From Apostichopus parvimensis (taxonomy: Eukaryota; Echinodermata; Holothuroidea; Aspidochirotida; Stichopodidae), in contig KN882667.1 in NCBI GenBank assembly GCA_000934455.1, positions 56,831-89,172 of the forward strand: a DNA stretch of 32,342 nt, in the 5' to 3' direction. Below are positions 24,101-30,898 of this stretch, in pieces. A program made the position numbers and the translations under genes. The notes beneath the pieces were generated by a model that saw only the letters and a program-made list of their open reading frames with translations, was not told the origin of the DNA and searched no databases. Position 1 is the stretch's first letter, and every line of letters starts with the position of its first letter.

Positions 24101-27100
24101 AAACTTACTATTAACTAAATAAAGCCTGTAACAAATATTGCTGATTCTCATGTTACACAAAATTATCATCCCACACACAATTCAATACATCCATGACAGA
24201 GCAGTATAGGCTTACCTTAAACTCATCTGTGATTGTATCCTCTGGGACAGAATTCTTATCCTGTAACTGCTTCGGTAAATCTTTTACTTTGACTCTACAC
24301 GCAGCAACATTTTTAGATTCTGCAGTTCCTGGAAGTTCCTCATAACATTCTTCAACATCTAAAGACCTACCATGTTGTGGAGTATCAATGACCGGTAAGT
24401 GGCTTCTATTAAGGATGTTTGGATTACCCAAGTCATTTGAATAAAGTGTTGGTTTATCAGGGTGTCTCGGCTCTTCATACTCATTTACACTGCCAATAAT
24501 ACCTAATTGATTCTTTATTTCCACATCATCGTAACTCTCACTTTTCCTTTCATATTTAGATATTTCATACTCCACATCAGGCTGCTCTGTATTTTCATGA
24601 GGTTCAGTGTAATTGCCTGATATTTCTGAAGCTGAGAAAGACTGCTTCTGATTCGGTTCTTCATAGGCATCACTTCCTATGTCATCTTTCTTACTTCCTT
24701 GAGGTTTTAATGGTATGTTTCTTGCTAAATCTTGAGCTGGATCGGGAGCTGTTTACAGAGTATAAATAACAAAAACCAAAGACACTTTGCAAAATATTCT
24801 ATCTGCACACATGATCCCTAAAATCTTCTAATAATTGATTACCATTTATCTGCAGAAGTACAAAAAAATAGATCCTTTTATAATATAATTTGCTTCAAGT
24901 TAGCTGCATTTGATGGTATTGAGCATTAATTGACAGGTTTCAATTAATCAAACTAAGACACCGTTCAATTAAATGAAGATTAATTAGTGAGAAACAAATG
25001 CACCTGGTTCAATGTTTATAAATTCATCATCAAGACACTTTTCTATGTTGGTAAATAACACTGGCTTATGGAAAATTATGAACATTATAGCTATATTTTA
25101 TGGCTATTTATATGCACAACTTGACCAGTAAAGCTAATTTACTGTATGTTTTATGGACTTTAGTATCACATAGAAAATTATCAAATAGTTTGGTTAAATT
25201 TGACATTTGTGACATATTTAGTAACTTTTAAAAAACTTCTTAAAAGTCCTTAGAATTGTTTCCCCTTATAGTAACCTTACTTGAAGTTGCTCCAGGATCA
25301 GATTTTTTCCTCCTGTGAATACTACAAGATAAAGAAAAATTGATTAAGAAAATATGATAGAAAGCTAAGGGAAGCTTTACCATTATTAAATCATTGCAAT
25401 GAATGACTCATATTTGCAAACAAATCACAGTTTCTTTTAAGCAGAACTATGTACACTTTAATAATTAGTAACTTTTGGGAACAACTTTTACTTCTTAACA
25501 TCAACATATGAATTCCTAAGAAGTATTATTAATTTGTAAAGCTTTACTAAGTATTTTACAACACCACTTTTATGGAATTTTCTTAAGTTTTACTTAAGAA
25601 TCTGGAGATGCAAACTGATTCTAGCTCAGGATATTTGCAACGAATCCAACTGAAAAAAGACTGGGCTTTAATGCTACCATGTAGAGCGCCAACAGAGAGG
25701 AAAACTAACCTATTAATCTAATAAATTTGTAGGCCGAATAATACAAATGATGCGCTAGAGCAAGTATGCAAAGCCATGGTTTGGCCAACCTAACATCATG
25801 ATATAGTGCATTTGTTACACACTGTTTGCCTACTCACTGCTAGCCTGGTGTTAATTTTCAGCAACTACGAAAGCTAAGTGTGTAGGCTAGCAAAAATACC
25901 CAAGAACACTATAGGCAATCAATTTGATTACTAGCAGGCAATAATGATGTACAGGACAATGCTAAGCAGCTAGTATTTCTGCTAACTTAATACAATATCT
26001 TTCGTTATGTACAATGCACCTGCATCATATATTAATGCGTTATCATGACAAGGCAATGGTTACTTGCCGATGACTCAATGGGAAAGAGACTGCACTCAAC
26101 ATAATATGGCACACATGGCTTTACAATACAACCACACTCTGCATATGTCAGCCTAAATGAATACTTTGACCAACGGACTCTACCAATGTCCACATGGAGA
26201 CAAATGTGATCACTACACATCAAATCAATCGATGATTGTCCATAATCTTAAACATGGAGAAGATGCTTACCAAAGAACCAAAATGATGCCAATCACAACG
26301 ACCGCAAGCAACACCACCACAAGAATGGTCACAGTAGGGATGAGAAAAGCAGCTGCAAAATTAAACAAGAATCTATTTTTTATACATGTTTTTAAACATT
26401 TATAGCAATTTAACAAATGCATGCACTAATATTTATGACAAGAAAACATGACCAAAGGTTGAATTTATGTGATGACTCTACAGGTTGATCAGTATTTACA
26501 TTTATTTTACCACTACTCATCCTTTCTCTATGAAACATGAGGTCATTGTATTAGAGATGCAAAAGGGTGAAGCAGTTATGTACACACTAGCAGTGACTAT
26601 GGTTGACATCTTGTTCTTTCTTTAAACCATTTTTGGGGTTGTGGATTTGTTTGCATTCCACAAAAGATCACAGCTAAAATGAATGTGTGGTAACGTGAAA
26701 TTTGACCTGTTTGGCTCTCCATGTGTGAACTGTCATCCTCGTTTTCCTCATTTCCTCCCTTCTTTGTTCTCTTATCTTCTAGCAACAGGATGTTGGGCAG
26801 TAGGTAACCTTATTTGCATGGCCTCTTTAATACTGGTTTTTAGAGTACATGTGCCACAGAACATTTGGTTTTGGTTTCATGACTATTTTCTAAGACATTT
26901 AAGGGTCATTTTCGTTTTAGAGTATGTAGTAGTTGACTAAGTTTTAAATACACTAGGTAGGGTACTGCTGTTCTTGCATTAAAAATTCAGTAGAGTATTA
27001 TATATCTTGTTACACTAAGTGAAGCAGTCAGTCACCAGCCGGGGCCATGCTGGATGGTGACTGCTGACCAAGATTTTAAGCATAGAGTATCTATGTTATC

Positions 27101-30100
27101 ACGCTTTACTTAGGAATATTAGTTAGTGGAAGAGAACATAAATTTTCTGGGATTAATGACAAGACTTTCCTGTTTTTAATGACACAGCCTCCATAGATGT
27201 TGTGAGGGTTTAAAGGACATTTGCAATCACCGTTAATTAATACTGGGCTGTTCTTAATCTGTTCTGAACTTGTCGAGTGAATAAACTAATGAAACTGGAC
27301 ACTTCTGTATAGTGCTGTATTTTTGGCCCGTAGAACCATGTCCACTTCCCCCCTTGGGCACGTCTCTTTGAATTAGTGTCAGTAGCCAGGTCTCAGAGTA
27401 TCGTAGATGATCATAAATATGACGGGTGGCAGAAAGAACGTCAAGAACAACCTCGGACTCTGATTATTATTTGTGTTTTAAAAGGTTGGTTACAATTGTA
27501 ATACTGAACAGTCACCACTGAGACACATTGTAATTTGAAACCTCTAATAATCATAAAAACAAATTCAAAATCTTTAATATTTTTCATTGCTGTCTGGAAG
27601 AAATTCGTGTTGTTAACATAGTGGACTGTGTAGTAGTGTTATTGTACTTTGCTCAGGAGAATTACCAGAGTCTGAACATGAAGGCAATCATGGCAGCAAA
27701 GATCGTAATGTTGGCCCCAATATTTCCATCGTGCAATGGGGTTTCAATTAAGGAATCCCAACTTACACATTTGTAAACTATTGAGGCTCACCTCAGGGAC
27801 CTGGAGGACCAACATTGGCGGAGTGGTTAGATGAGTTATGTTAAGCAATCAGCAGGTATGAACTCTCCGACAAGGTAACGCAAAAATCCCTGATCGGTCA
27901 CTTTGTTGGTCCTGCCAAGGAGGAAGTACTGTGTCTCCCAGAGGAGGACATAGAGTCAATGAGTACTGTAGTGAAGGAGTTACAACTACAGTACAATCTT
28001 CCCTGCCTATAGCAAATACCACCGAGTCCCCTGTTTCTGACCAAAACCAGAGGAGATTAAATATCTATCCTAGTTCTTAAAGCTAGCCATACTGAATGCT
28101 CCTCTGCACAAATTCATGATTAAACACACAGTGTATTATTTCAGTGATCAAGCCAAACTTGTCTTCACAGGAAAGTTGTGCTGGCTATGAGAGCACTGAC
28201 TATACAATCATACAGGTGATTGGTTAATTAATTAGGTGCACTCAATGATGAATCCTAAAAGCAGTATTTGGGGTAGTTTATGCTATCAAGTAACACATTA
28301 TTAATGCTCGAATGAATTTGAGGACTGTTTTCGATAGGCAGGTTTGACCGTCATGTGAAAATCTCTGTAATGAAATGTTATTACCCTGTACCTTGTAGTT
28401 TTTTGTCATGACTTGTGTTCAAACAAATTCAATCATCTTTTGGATTGGACGAAATGTTTTGTTCTTTTCAGAAGAAGTTGTGGTTTTGAAAAGAAAGAAA
28501 TTCATTTAAAAATTTGCTATCTTTTGCATTGACATAGTTGTGAGAGTGTGTACTTAAGGATTGTTTGTCAAGATGAAAGAGAGTTTGCATCCCCGAGATA
28601 CAAGCATTCTGAAGATGTTGTTTCCCTGACTAAAACATTGCATCCTGGTTGCAGAATCCTGCAATCGTTGCAATGCTGATTCTGATATATAATTGATAAG
28701 AGATGTCACATCAATATAAGTAATAGAAAGAGGAATTTTCTGAGGATTTATTTAGCAGCTCCACTTTCATTTGTTCCTGCTTTATAAAACAGTAGAAAGT
28801 TATAATCCCCCTCCCCTTTATTCTGTTGAGTGAGATCTTAGAATCTAAGTTGGATTCAGTAAGATTTGGACGGACTTCTCACACAGAGAAATAACCAGAT
28901 TGTTAGAAATCTGATAGTTTATATAACAATCAACGATAGATGTTTTATCATGTTAGGATTCTTTCAAATCTGTGACAGGCAAACCAAAATATGAGATATC
29001 GGTACAAAGCAGCATTGCGTAGACATATGGTTTTATGACACAACATCACCTTTTATCTGTGTTGGAGAAAATTTACTGTTTCAAAATTTATTGCTGTTTG
29101 CAAACTACTGTACCAATGAATTTTACTTGAATGACACTGTAAGCAATGAGAAAATTAATTATGTATTTACCTTGAGGACTAGGCATAACTATGGGAATTG
29201 GATCACTCCACACAACGACAACATCCTGTGAATGTAATAGTAACAAAATGAGAATCATATCATTTATCAAGCTCTCTCTTCCTACCATGAAACCAATCAG
29301 ATCTCTTTTCTATTGATCTCTCTGTCCAGCCCTACTGAATAACCATCTCTTTATAAAATCCACCCATATACCTTAGAGGCTTACCTCTCCAGCTTTACTT
29401 CCTGTTCCTATAAATACATCATAACTTTCTCCTTCTCTAAGAGGGGCATTCAGGTACATCCCGTACATCCCTCCATTACCAACAGTAAACATCTGATCCT
29501 CATCTCTCTTATCTACTTCAGCAGCTATGTACTGGTCAGGATTTTGATGGAACGATCTAAATCCATCCACATCTCGCTGCTGTCTGGTCAATGACTTTAA
29601 CTGAACTCTGATATAGTATGTTCTATAGTTAGACATAAGAGATATTAGAAGAAAAGAAAAGTGGGAAAAATAACGTAGTATATTTATAAAACTGTTCATT
29701 CCTTTCTTCCTGTGAAGAACATTTCTGGTTTGATTGGTGATATTGAACTTACATCAGTCTTGACCATTACTTAGAGATCAATCTTCTTGGGGTTTATGTG
29801 GTATGGCATTAATTTCACACTATCCCAACCATTGAACCAACAATTGTAAACAGGCATCCAAGCAGACTTCTCAAGCCAGCAAAAGACAAATTACCAAAAC
29901 AGATGCCATTGAAGATTGGTCATCACTAAAATTGTGACAATTTGAACACCTGAGGTATCACTGACTGCCAATGGGAAAAATCATTTGTCTTATATGAGAT
30001 TACAAATTTAGAGGAAAATCAACAAGCCAGTCAGCTACATCCATTTTATCCAAGGAAAAGTGACTTACGAAGCATATTTTTGATTGAGAGTTGGCAGAAT

Positions 30101-30898
30101 TAGGGTGGCAGAGGTGCCATCTTGGGTGATCTCTGAAGGTTCAGTTGGTGGTTCCAAACCTGTAGACAATTAGAATAGATAATTTTGACCAGATGGCAGA
30201 AGCTAAGATATCGTTTAACATTCACAACTGAGACTGTAAAACCCAGTAACTGTTATGAATTAATGGATACTACAAAGCTGTTTTCCTCTGTTGTCTTGGG
30301 GTAGTTATTTGTACTCCCCATTAACGCCTCCATCATGTCCTTATTGCCAACAATCTCTGCATTCACGATTACCACCATCCCTCCTTTTGTACAAACACAG
30401 GGATCTGTCTTTTCTTTGTTGGTAACCAGCACATCACAAACAAAGAAGAACCATGAACTACAGAAGAAATCAAATTAACTACTAAACATGTCTAGTAACT
30501 TCGATACAATAGAATAAACTTTTGGTATCATAGAGATTCCTTTTTGAAATCCATAATCATGATTGGAGACAATGAAGATTAACTGTGAACAATTTTGACC
30601 TCTTTGTTAAACTGACCTTATCCCCTTGCAGATAAACAGCTAGAATTGATCATTAAATATATGGATGATGACCATGAAGATTACCTGTGAACAAGTTTGT
30701 CCTCTCTGTTATACTAACAACTTCCTTTTGCCCAGCAGATGTTTGGGCATTTAGCTCAATCTCATAAAGAGTTGAAGGCTCCAGGTCTGTGAGTTGATGA
30801 ACATTATTTGCTCCATTATTTGCAATTTCTACTTGAGGACCAAATCCAGGGACAACAAATTGCTGATCATACAGTTTCTCAATTGGTCTGTACTGAAG
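12066..30898 (-). CDS. receptor-type protein tyrosine phosphatase with two degenerate PTP domains (5' partial)
   Basis: Twenty-two exons (30898 down to 12066) join with consistent phases. The visible product is about 941 residues plus what the N gap hides. Counting from the first visible residue: second half of an FN3 (1-71), membrane-proximal FN3 with LAR-like features (72-199), transmembrane helix (about 200-226), basic stop-transfer WRKKSD, tyrosine-rich juxtamembrane region (228-415), then PTP D1 and D2. RPTPs normally remove phosphate from phosphotyrosine through Cys, Arg and Asp. Here D1 reads WSD and HCNNGVGATG (Arg to Ala), and D2 reads WSQ and HCMDGASRCG (Asp to Gln). The KNRY Tyr is absent in both (PNSG in D1, KNRS in D2). 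Intact frames across 22 exons argue against a pseudogene. Likely role, by inference: membrane receptor pseudophosphatase that binds phosphotyrosine or recruits SH2 proteins. The start codon and signal peptide are outside the window. Confidence 0.92.
12445..12580 (-). CDS. RPTP exon 21: D2 P-loop after the Cys
   Basis: With the previous exon it forms the signature HCMDGASRCG. The P-loop Arg is codon 12565-12567. The following helix runs [15 protein letters not shown]. Phase 2 in, phase 0 out; donor gtatgt. CX5R is intact in this domain although the general-acid Asp is missing in exon 20. Confidence 0.9.
12802..12935 (-). CDS. RPTP exon 20: D2 WPD-equivalent loop and catalytic Cys
   Basis: Begins [19 protein letters not shown] and ends SIVVHC; the Cys codon is 12804-12806. 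The loop that should read WPD reads WSQ (12891-12899), so the general acid is replaced by Gln. Phase 0 in, phase 2 out; acceptor ctccacag, donor gtaagt. Confidence 0.9.
13351..13482 (-). CDS. RPTP exon 19: D2 YWP region
   Basis: Forty-four codons starting [20 protein letters not shown] match the PTP pattern CxxYWP...G. It ends KSKKTK at donor gtaaag. Phase 0 both sides. A roughly 3-kb intron with a LINE insertion separates it from exon 18. Confidence 0.9.
13551..15540 (-). pseudogene. CR1-like LINE relic inside RPTP intron (same strand as the gene)
   Basis: Minus-strand RT pieces in order: [15 protein letters not shown] near 15350, [18 protein letters not shown] near 15270, [30 protein letters not shown] near 15120, then [15 protein letters not shown] near 14790 (normally GVPQGSILGP). 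After it come FLGVYID-like thumb sequence and [20 protein letters not shown] near 14270. The part normally encoding NYRPIS is deleted between PIPVQPCV and ERLMYN near 15315. The minus-strand 3' end shows a short repeat (ataaaccaaataaaccaa, 13551-13572), as CR1-type elements often do. Frameshifts and stops make it inactive. 5' truncated. Confidence 0.88.
14826..15095. repeat. 135-bp tandem duplication inside the LINE reverse transcriptase
   Basis: Bases 14826-14960 and 14961-15095 align with an offset of exactly 135 bp. Both begin accatacttagt and end taataaggagaatt, with scattered differences between them. The length is 45 codons. It repeats the RT segment between the catalytic AFDT box and the QGS box. 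Confidence 0.92.
15541..16468. other. intron sequence, no gene recognised
   Basis: Remainder of the intron between RPTP exons 18 and 19. It contains a run of about ten or more Cs near 16000-16012. No exon-like or mobile-element pattern was identified. Confidence 0.4.
16469..16603 (-). CDS. RPTP exon 18: D2 substrate-core segment
   Basis: Forty-five codons: [15 protein letters not shown], then DFWRMVYDY, then QMDEHDE at donor gtaata. This matches the PTP pattern FIxTQxPLxxTxxDFWRMV. I chose acceptor ccactcctcag (AG at 16604-16605) because it keeps phase 0 with exon 17. The nearer gctacag would give a stop. Confidence 0.88.
16647..16735. repeat. 89-bp near-perfect palindrome
   Basis: The left arm starts tttctccataggtag and ends catgttgagaa. 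The right arm is its reverse complement with about 5 mismatches in 44 pairs and a single central base (16691). It can form a long hairpin on either strand. It lies in the intron upstream of exon 18, ending 43 bp before that exon's acceptor. It may be a small inverted-repeat transposon or a structured intron element. Confidence 0.93.
17629..17708 (-). CDS. RPTP exon 17: D2 DYINA segment
   Basis: Completes Tyr from exon 16, then [16 protein letters not shown], then [15 protein letters not shown] is a PTP hallmark. Phase 1 in, phase 0 out; donor gtaagc, acceptor tttttcag. Confidence 0.88.
17982..18081 (-). CDS. RPTP exon 16: start of D2, pTyr-loop region
   Basis: Begins [14 protein letters not shown], then [15 protein letters not shown], where PTPs normally have KNRYxxILPYD. 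The Tyr that stacks on phosphotyrosine is Ser. Phase 0 in, phase 1 out; donor gtgagt used in the same frame position as in D1 exon 8. Confidence 0.85.
18342..18437 (-). CDS. RPTP exon 15: end of D1 and D1-D2 linker
   Basis: Thirty-two codons: [13 protein letters not shown], then [22 protein letters not shown] matches the last PTP helix (QYxFLYxAL). EEFK mirrors DEFK at the start of D1. Phase 0 both sides; acceptor gctgcag, donor gtgagg. Confidence 0.87.
18912..19053 (-). CDS. RPTP exon 14: D1 P-loop with Arg replaced by Ala
   Basis: Joined to exon 13 it gives HCNNGVGATG then [17 protein letters not shown]. The codon where PTPs have the invariant Arg is GCT (19038-19040), Ala. The exon ends RVNMVENE at donor gtaata; the family Q-loop Gln is not evident. 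Phase 2 in, phase 0 out. Two degraded copies lie just upstream on the minus strand. Confidence 0.92.
19112..19400 (-). pseudogene. degraded tandem copies of RPTP exon 14
   Basis: On the minus strand 19300-19350 reads [15 protein letters not shown], matching [15 protein letters not shown] of exon 14. Bases 19205-19240 read [11 protein letters not shown] after a tttcag acceptor-like site, matching [11 protein letters not shown]. Shared intron words such as ggacacata, gactggt and ctaaagtt show the repeat unit includes flanking intron. Units are roughly 140-180 bp apart. Stops and lost donors make them non-coding. Both the live exon and the copy have Ala at the Arg site. Confidence 0.8.
19517..19660 (-). 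CDS. RPTP exon 13 (5' end hidden in assembly gap): D1 WPD-equivalent loop and Cys
   Basis: The visible 47 codons start [20 protein letters not shown] and end PLLVHC. WSD (19615-19623) stands for WPD, so the Asp is kept and Pro is Ser. The catalytic Cys codon is 19519-19521. Phase 2 out; donor gtaaat. The exon's acceptor and roughly a dozen codons must lie within the Ns. Confidence 0.88.
19661..20005. other. assembly gap, 345 N
   Basis: The run of N interrupts D1 between exon 12 and the visible part of exon 13. The true length is unknown. Confidence 0.99.
20145..20273 (-). CDS. RPTP exon 12: D1 QYWP segment
   Basis: Forty-three codons beginning [20 protein letters not shown] match PTP pattern QYWP...G. 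It ends EIKIAK at donor gtatat. Phase 0 both sides; the acceptor is tactcaacaag, a weak polypyrimidine site. Confidence 0.87.
20512..20640 (+). mobile_element. tRNA-derived SINE fragment (B box plus tail)
   Basis: GGTTCGATTCC at 20538-20548 is a perfect RNA polymerase III B box. The preceding 28 bp (20512-20539) is a tandem duplicate of the unit carrying it (ttcgattcctaccttc repeated). No A box is present upstream, so the 5' end is lost. The tail holds a hammerhead-like core (separate entry) and ends in AT-rich sequence. Confidence 0.6.
20551..20596 (+). ncRNA. hammerhead-ribozyme-like (type I) relic
   Basis: CTGATGA (20558-20564) is followed by stem II GTCC/GGAC with a CAAAAT loop. Then comes AAAAC where the consensus is GAAAC, a 2-bp stem III with loop CA, and GTC (20586-20588) at the cleavage position. 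Stem I pairs CCTTCGC (20551-20557) with GTGAAAGG (20589-20596), 7 bp with one bulged A. The consensus G12, the general base, is A here, so this copy should not cleave. Known metazoan retroelement hammerheads have the same short stem III. Confidence 0.5.
20831..20895 (+). mobile_element. second tRNA-SINE fragment (A box)
   Basis: TGGTCGAGTGG (20834-20844) fits the tRNA A box. About 35 bp later ggtctgggtgtgatatt resembles a decayed B box. It is followed by a (TA)-rich run. Probably part of the same SINE family as 20512-20640; no intact tRNA fold is likely. Confidence 0.5.
21160..21200 (-). ncRNA. possible second hammerhead-like core, degraded
   Basis: On the minus strand CTGAAGA (fits CUGANGA) is followed by a GATCC/GGATT stem, then GAAGC where GAAAC is expected, then GTC. 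Flanks allow about four stem I pairs. The one-base change and minimal stem III make this a weak call. Confidence 0.25.
21237..21322 (-). CDS. RPTP exon 11: D1 FWKMVW segment
   Basis: Reads [15 protein letters not shown] then [10 protein letters not shown]. This corresponds to QGPLxxTxxDFWRMVWE; the first codon is split with exon 10 and gives Asp where the family has Gly. Phase 1 in, phase 0 out; donor gtaatt. Confidence 0.88.
21807..21840 (-). CDS. RPTP exon 10: 34-nt microexon of D1
   Basis: Encodes [11 protein letters not shown] plus one base. FIATQ is the conserved strand before the substrate core. Acceptor catatttag, donor gtatgt. Phase 0 in, phase 1 out. It is found only because its neighbours demand exactly this phase and sequence. 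Confidence 0.85.
22405..22992. repeat. ~161-bp higher-order tandem satellite in an RPTP intron
   Basis: The word gattagtcca/gatttgtcca followed by ttgca(c/g)catct recurs at 22470, 22630, 22791 and 22952, giving 160, 161 and 161 bp spacing. Each unit is itself made of about three diverged ~54-bp subunits. These share ccatat(c/a)tat, (g/a)ttga and tccac/tccat words. It lies in the intron between exons 9 and 10. Confidence 0.88.
23299..23375 (-). CDS. RPTP exon 9: D1 DHSRV...NANYI segment
   Basis: Completes Tyr, then [18 protein letters not shown], then LNANYIK. This is the PTP pattern YDHSRVxL...DYINANYI with Leu for Ile. Phase 1 in, phase 0 out; acceptor ccctatag, donor gtaaga. Confidence 0.92.
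23826..23904 (-). CDS. RPTP exon 8: start of D1
   Basis: Twenty-six codons: [16 protein letters not shown] then [11 protein letters not shown]. Family members read LPxGxxxPWTVG...KNRYxxILPYD, so the KNRY box is replaced by DNPNSG. The donor is CCTT|gtgagt; the alternative at TGTGA|gtaagc breaks the frame. Phase 0 in, phase 1 out. Confidence 0.87.
24216..24748 (-). CDS. RPTP exon 7: long tyrosine-rich juxtamembrane exon
   Basis: One 533-bp exon encodes 177 residues (239-415 of the visible protein) between membrane and D1. It is acidic, polar and lacks predicted globular patterns. Eight tyrosines stand in acidic or SH2-type contexts: [38 protein letters not shown] and CYEELP. Three fit YxxP, LYSN fits YxN. 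It ends TDEFK at the D1 border. Phase 1 in, phase 0 out; acceptor gtaaacag, donor gtaagc. Disorder is inferred from composition. Confidence 0.92.
25281..25312 (-). CDS. RPTP exon 6: 32-nt microexon, stop-transfer residues
   Basis: Completes Trp, then [10 protein letters not shown] plus one base. The Arg-Lys-Lys cluster just after the helix is a typical stop-transfer signal. Phase 2 in, phase 1 out; acceptor attcacag, donor gtaagg. Confidence 0.85.
25313..26270. other. intron, nothing recognised
   Basis: Intron between exons 5 and 6. A diffuse stretch near 25680-25900 repeats words such as gcctac and gctagc, but I could not define a repeat. Confidence 0.4.
26271..26352 (-). CDS. RPTP exon 5: transmembrane helix
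   Basis: Encodes [15 protein letters not shown] then [11 protein letters not shown], an uninterrupted hydrophobic helix of about 25 residues and the only transmembrane segment seen. Phase 1 in, phase 2 out; acceptor attttgcag, donor gtaagc. Confidence 0.92.
26353..27784. other. intron, nothing recognised
   Basis: First part of the intron between exons 4 and 5, AT-rich, with no exon or element that I can support. Confidence 0.4.
27785..28012 (+). pseudogene. LTR-retrotransposon gag remnant in RPTP intron
   Basis: One plus-strand frame reads [11 protein letters not shown], a TAA at 27842-27844, then [30 protein letters not shown] and [10 protein letters not shown] before TAG at 28010. This is the pattern of gag proteins of Ty3-like elements in animals (hL.GpA..EVl..PeEe....i...L...Y). 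No LTR, zinc knuckle or pol was found nearby. It is antisense to the host gene. Confidence 0.6.
28013..29170. other. intron, nothing recognised
   Basis: Remaining part of the intron between exons 4 and 5. No coding or repeat pattern was recognised. Confidence 0.4.
29171..29225 (-). CDS. RPTP exon 4: end of membrane-proximal FN3
   Basis: Eighteen codons [18 protein letters not shown] plus one base. It is like the final strand and linker to the membrane in LAR-type receptors (SDPI motif). Phase 0 in, phase 1 out; acceptor attcacag, donor gtaaat. Confidence 0.87.
29385..29622 (-). CDS. RPTP exon 3: body of membrane-proximal FN3
   Basis: Begins [11 protein letters not shown], continues [20 protein letters not shown], then [18 protein letters not shown]. 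The order YIAAE..., FTVG, Y...N.PL..G..Y.VF matches the last extracellular FN3 of LAR-family phosphatases. Phase 2 in, phase 0 out; acceptor aactatag, donor gtaagc. Confidence 0.9.
30069..30159 (-). CDS. RPTP exon 2: first strands of membrane-proximal FN3
   Basis: Reads [16 protein letters not shown] then [15 protein letters not shown], the A and B strands of FN3, with Leu replacing the usual core Trp. Phase 1 in, phase 2 out; acceptor gtctacag, donor gtaagt. Confidence 0.87.
30685..30898 (-). CDS. RPTP exon 1 of window: second half of an FN3
   Basis: Begins [16 protein letters not shown] and contains [20 protein letters not shown], the classic FN3 strand E-F signature L.PxTxYxixvxA. It ends ERTNLFT plus one base at donor gtaatc. 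It starts in phase 0, so a preceding exon with strands A and B must exist but was not found in the window. Confidence 0.9.
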
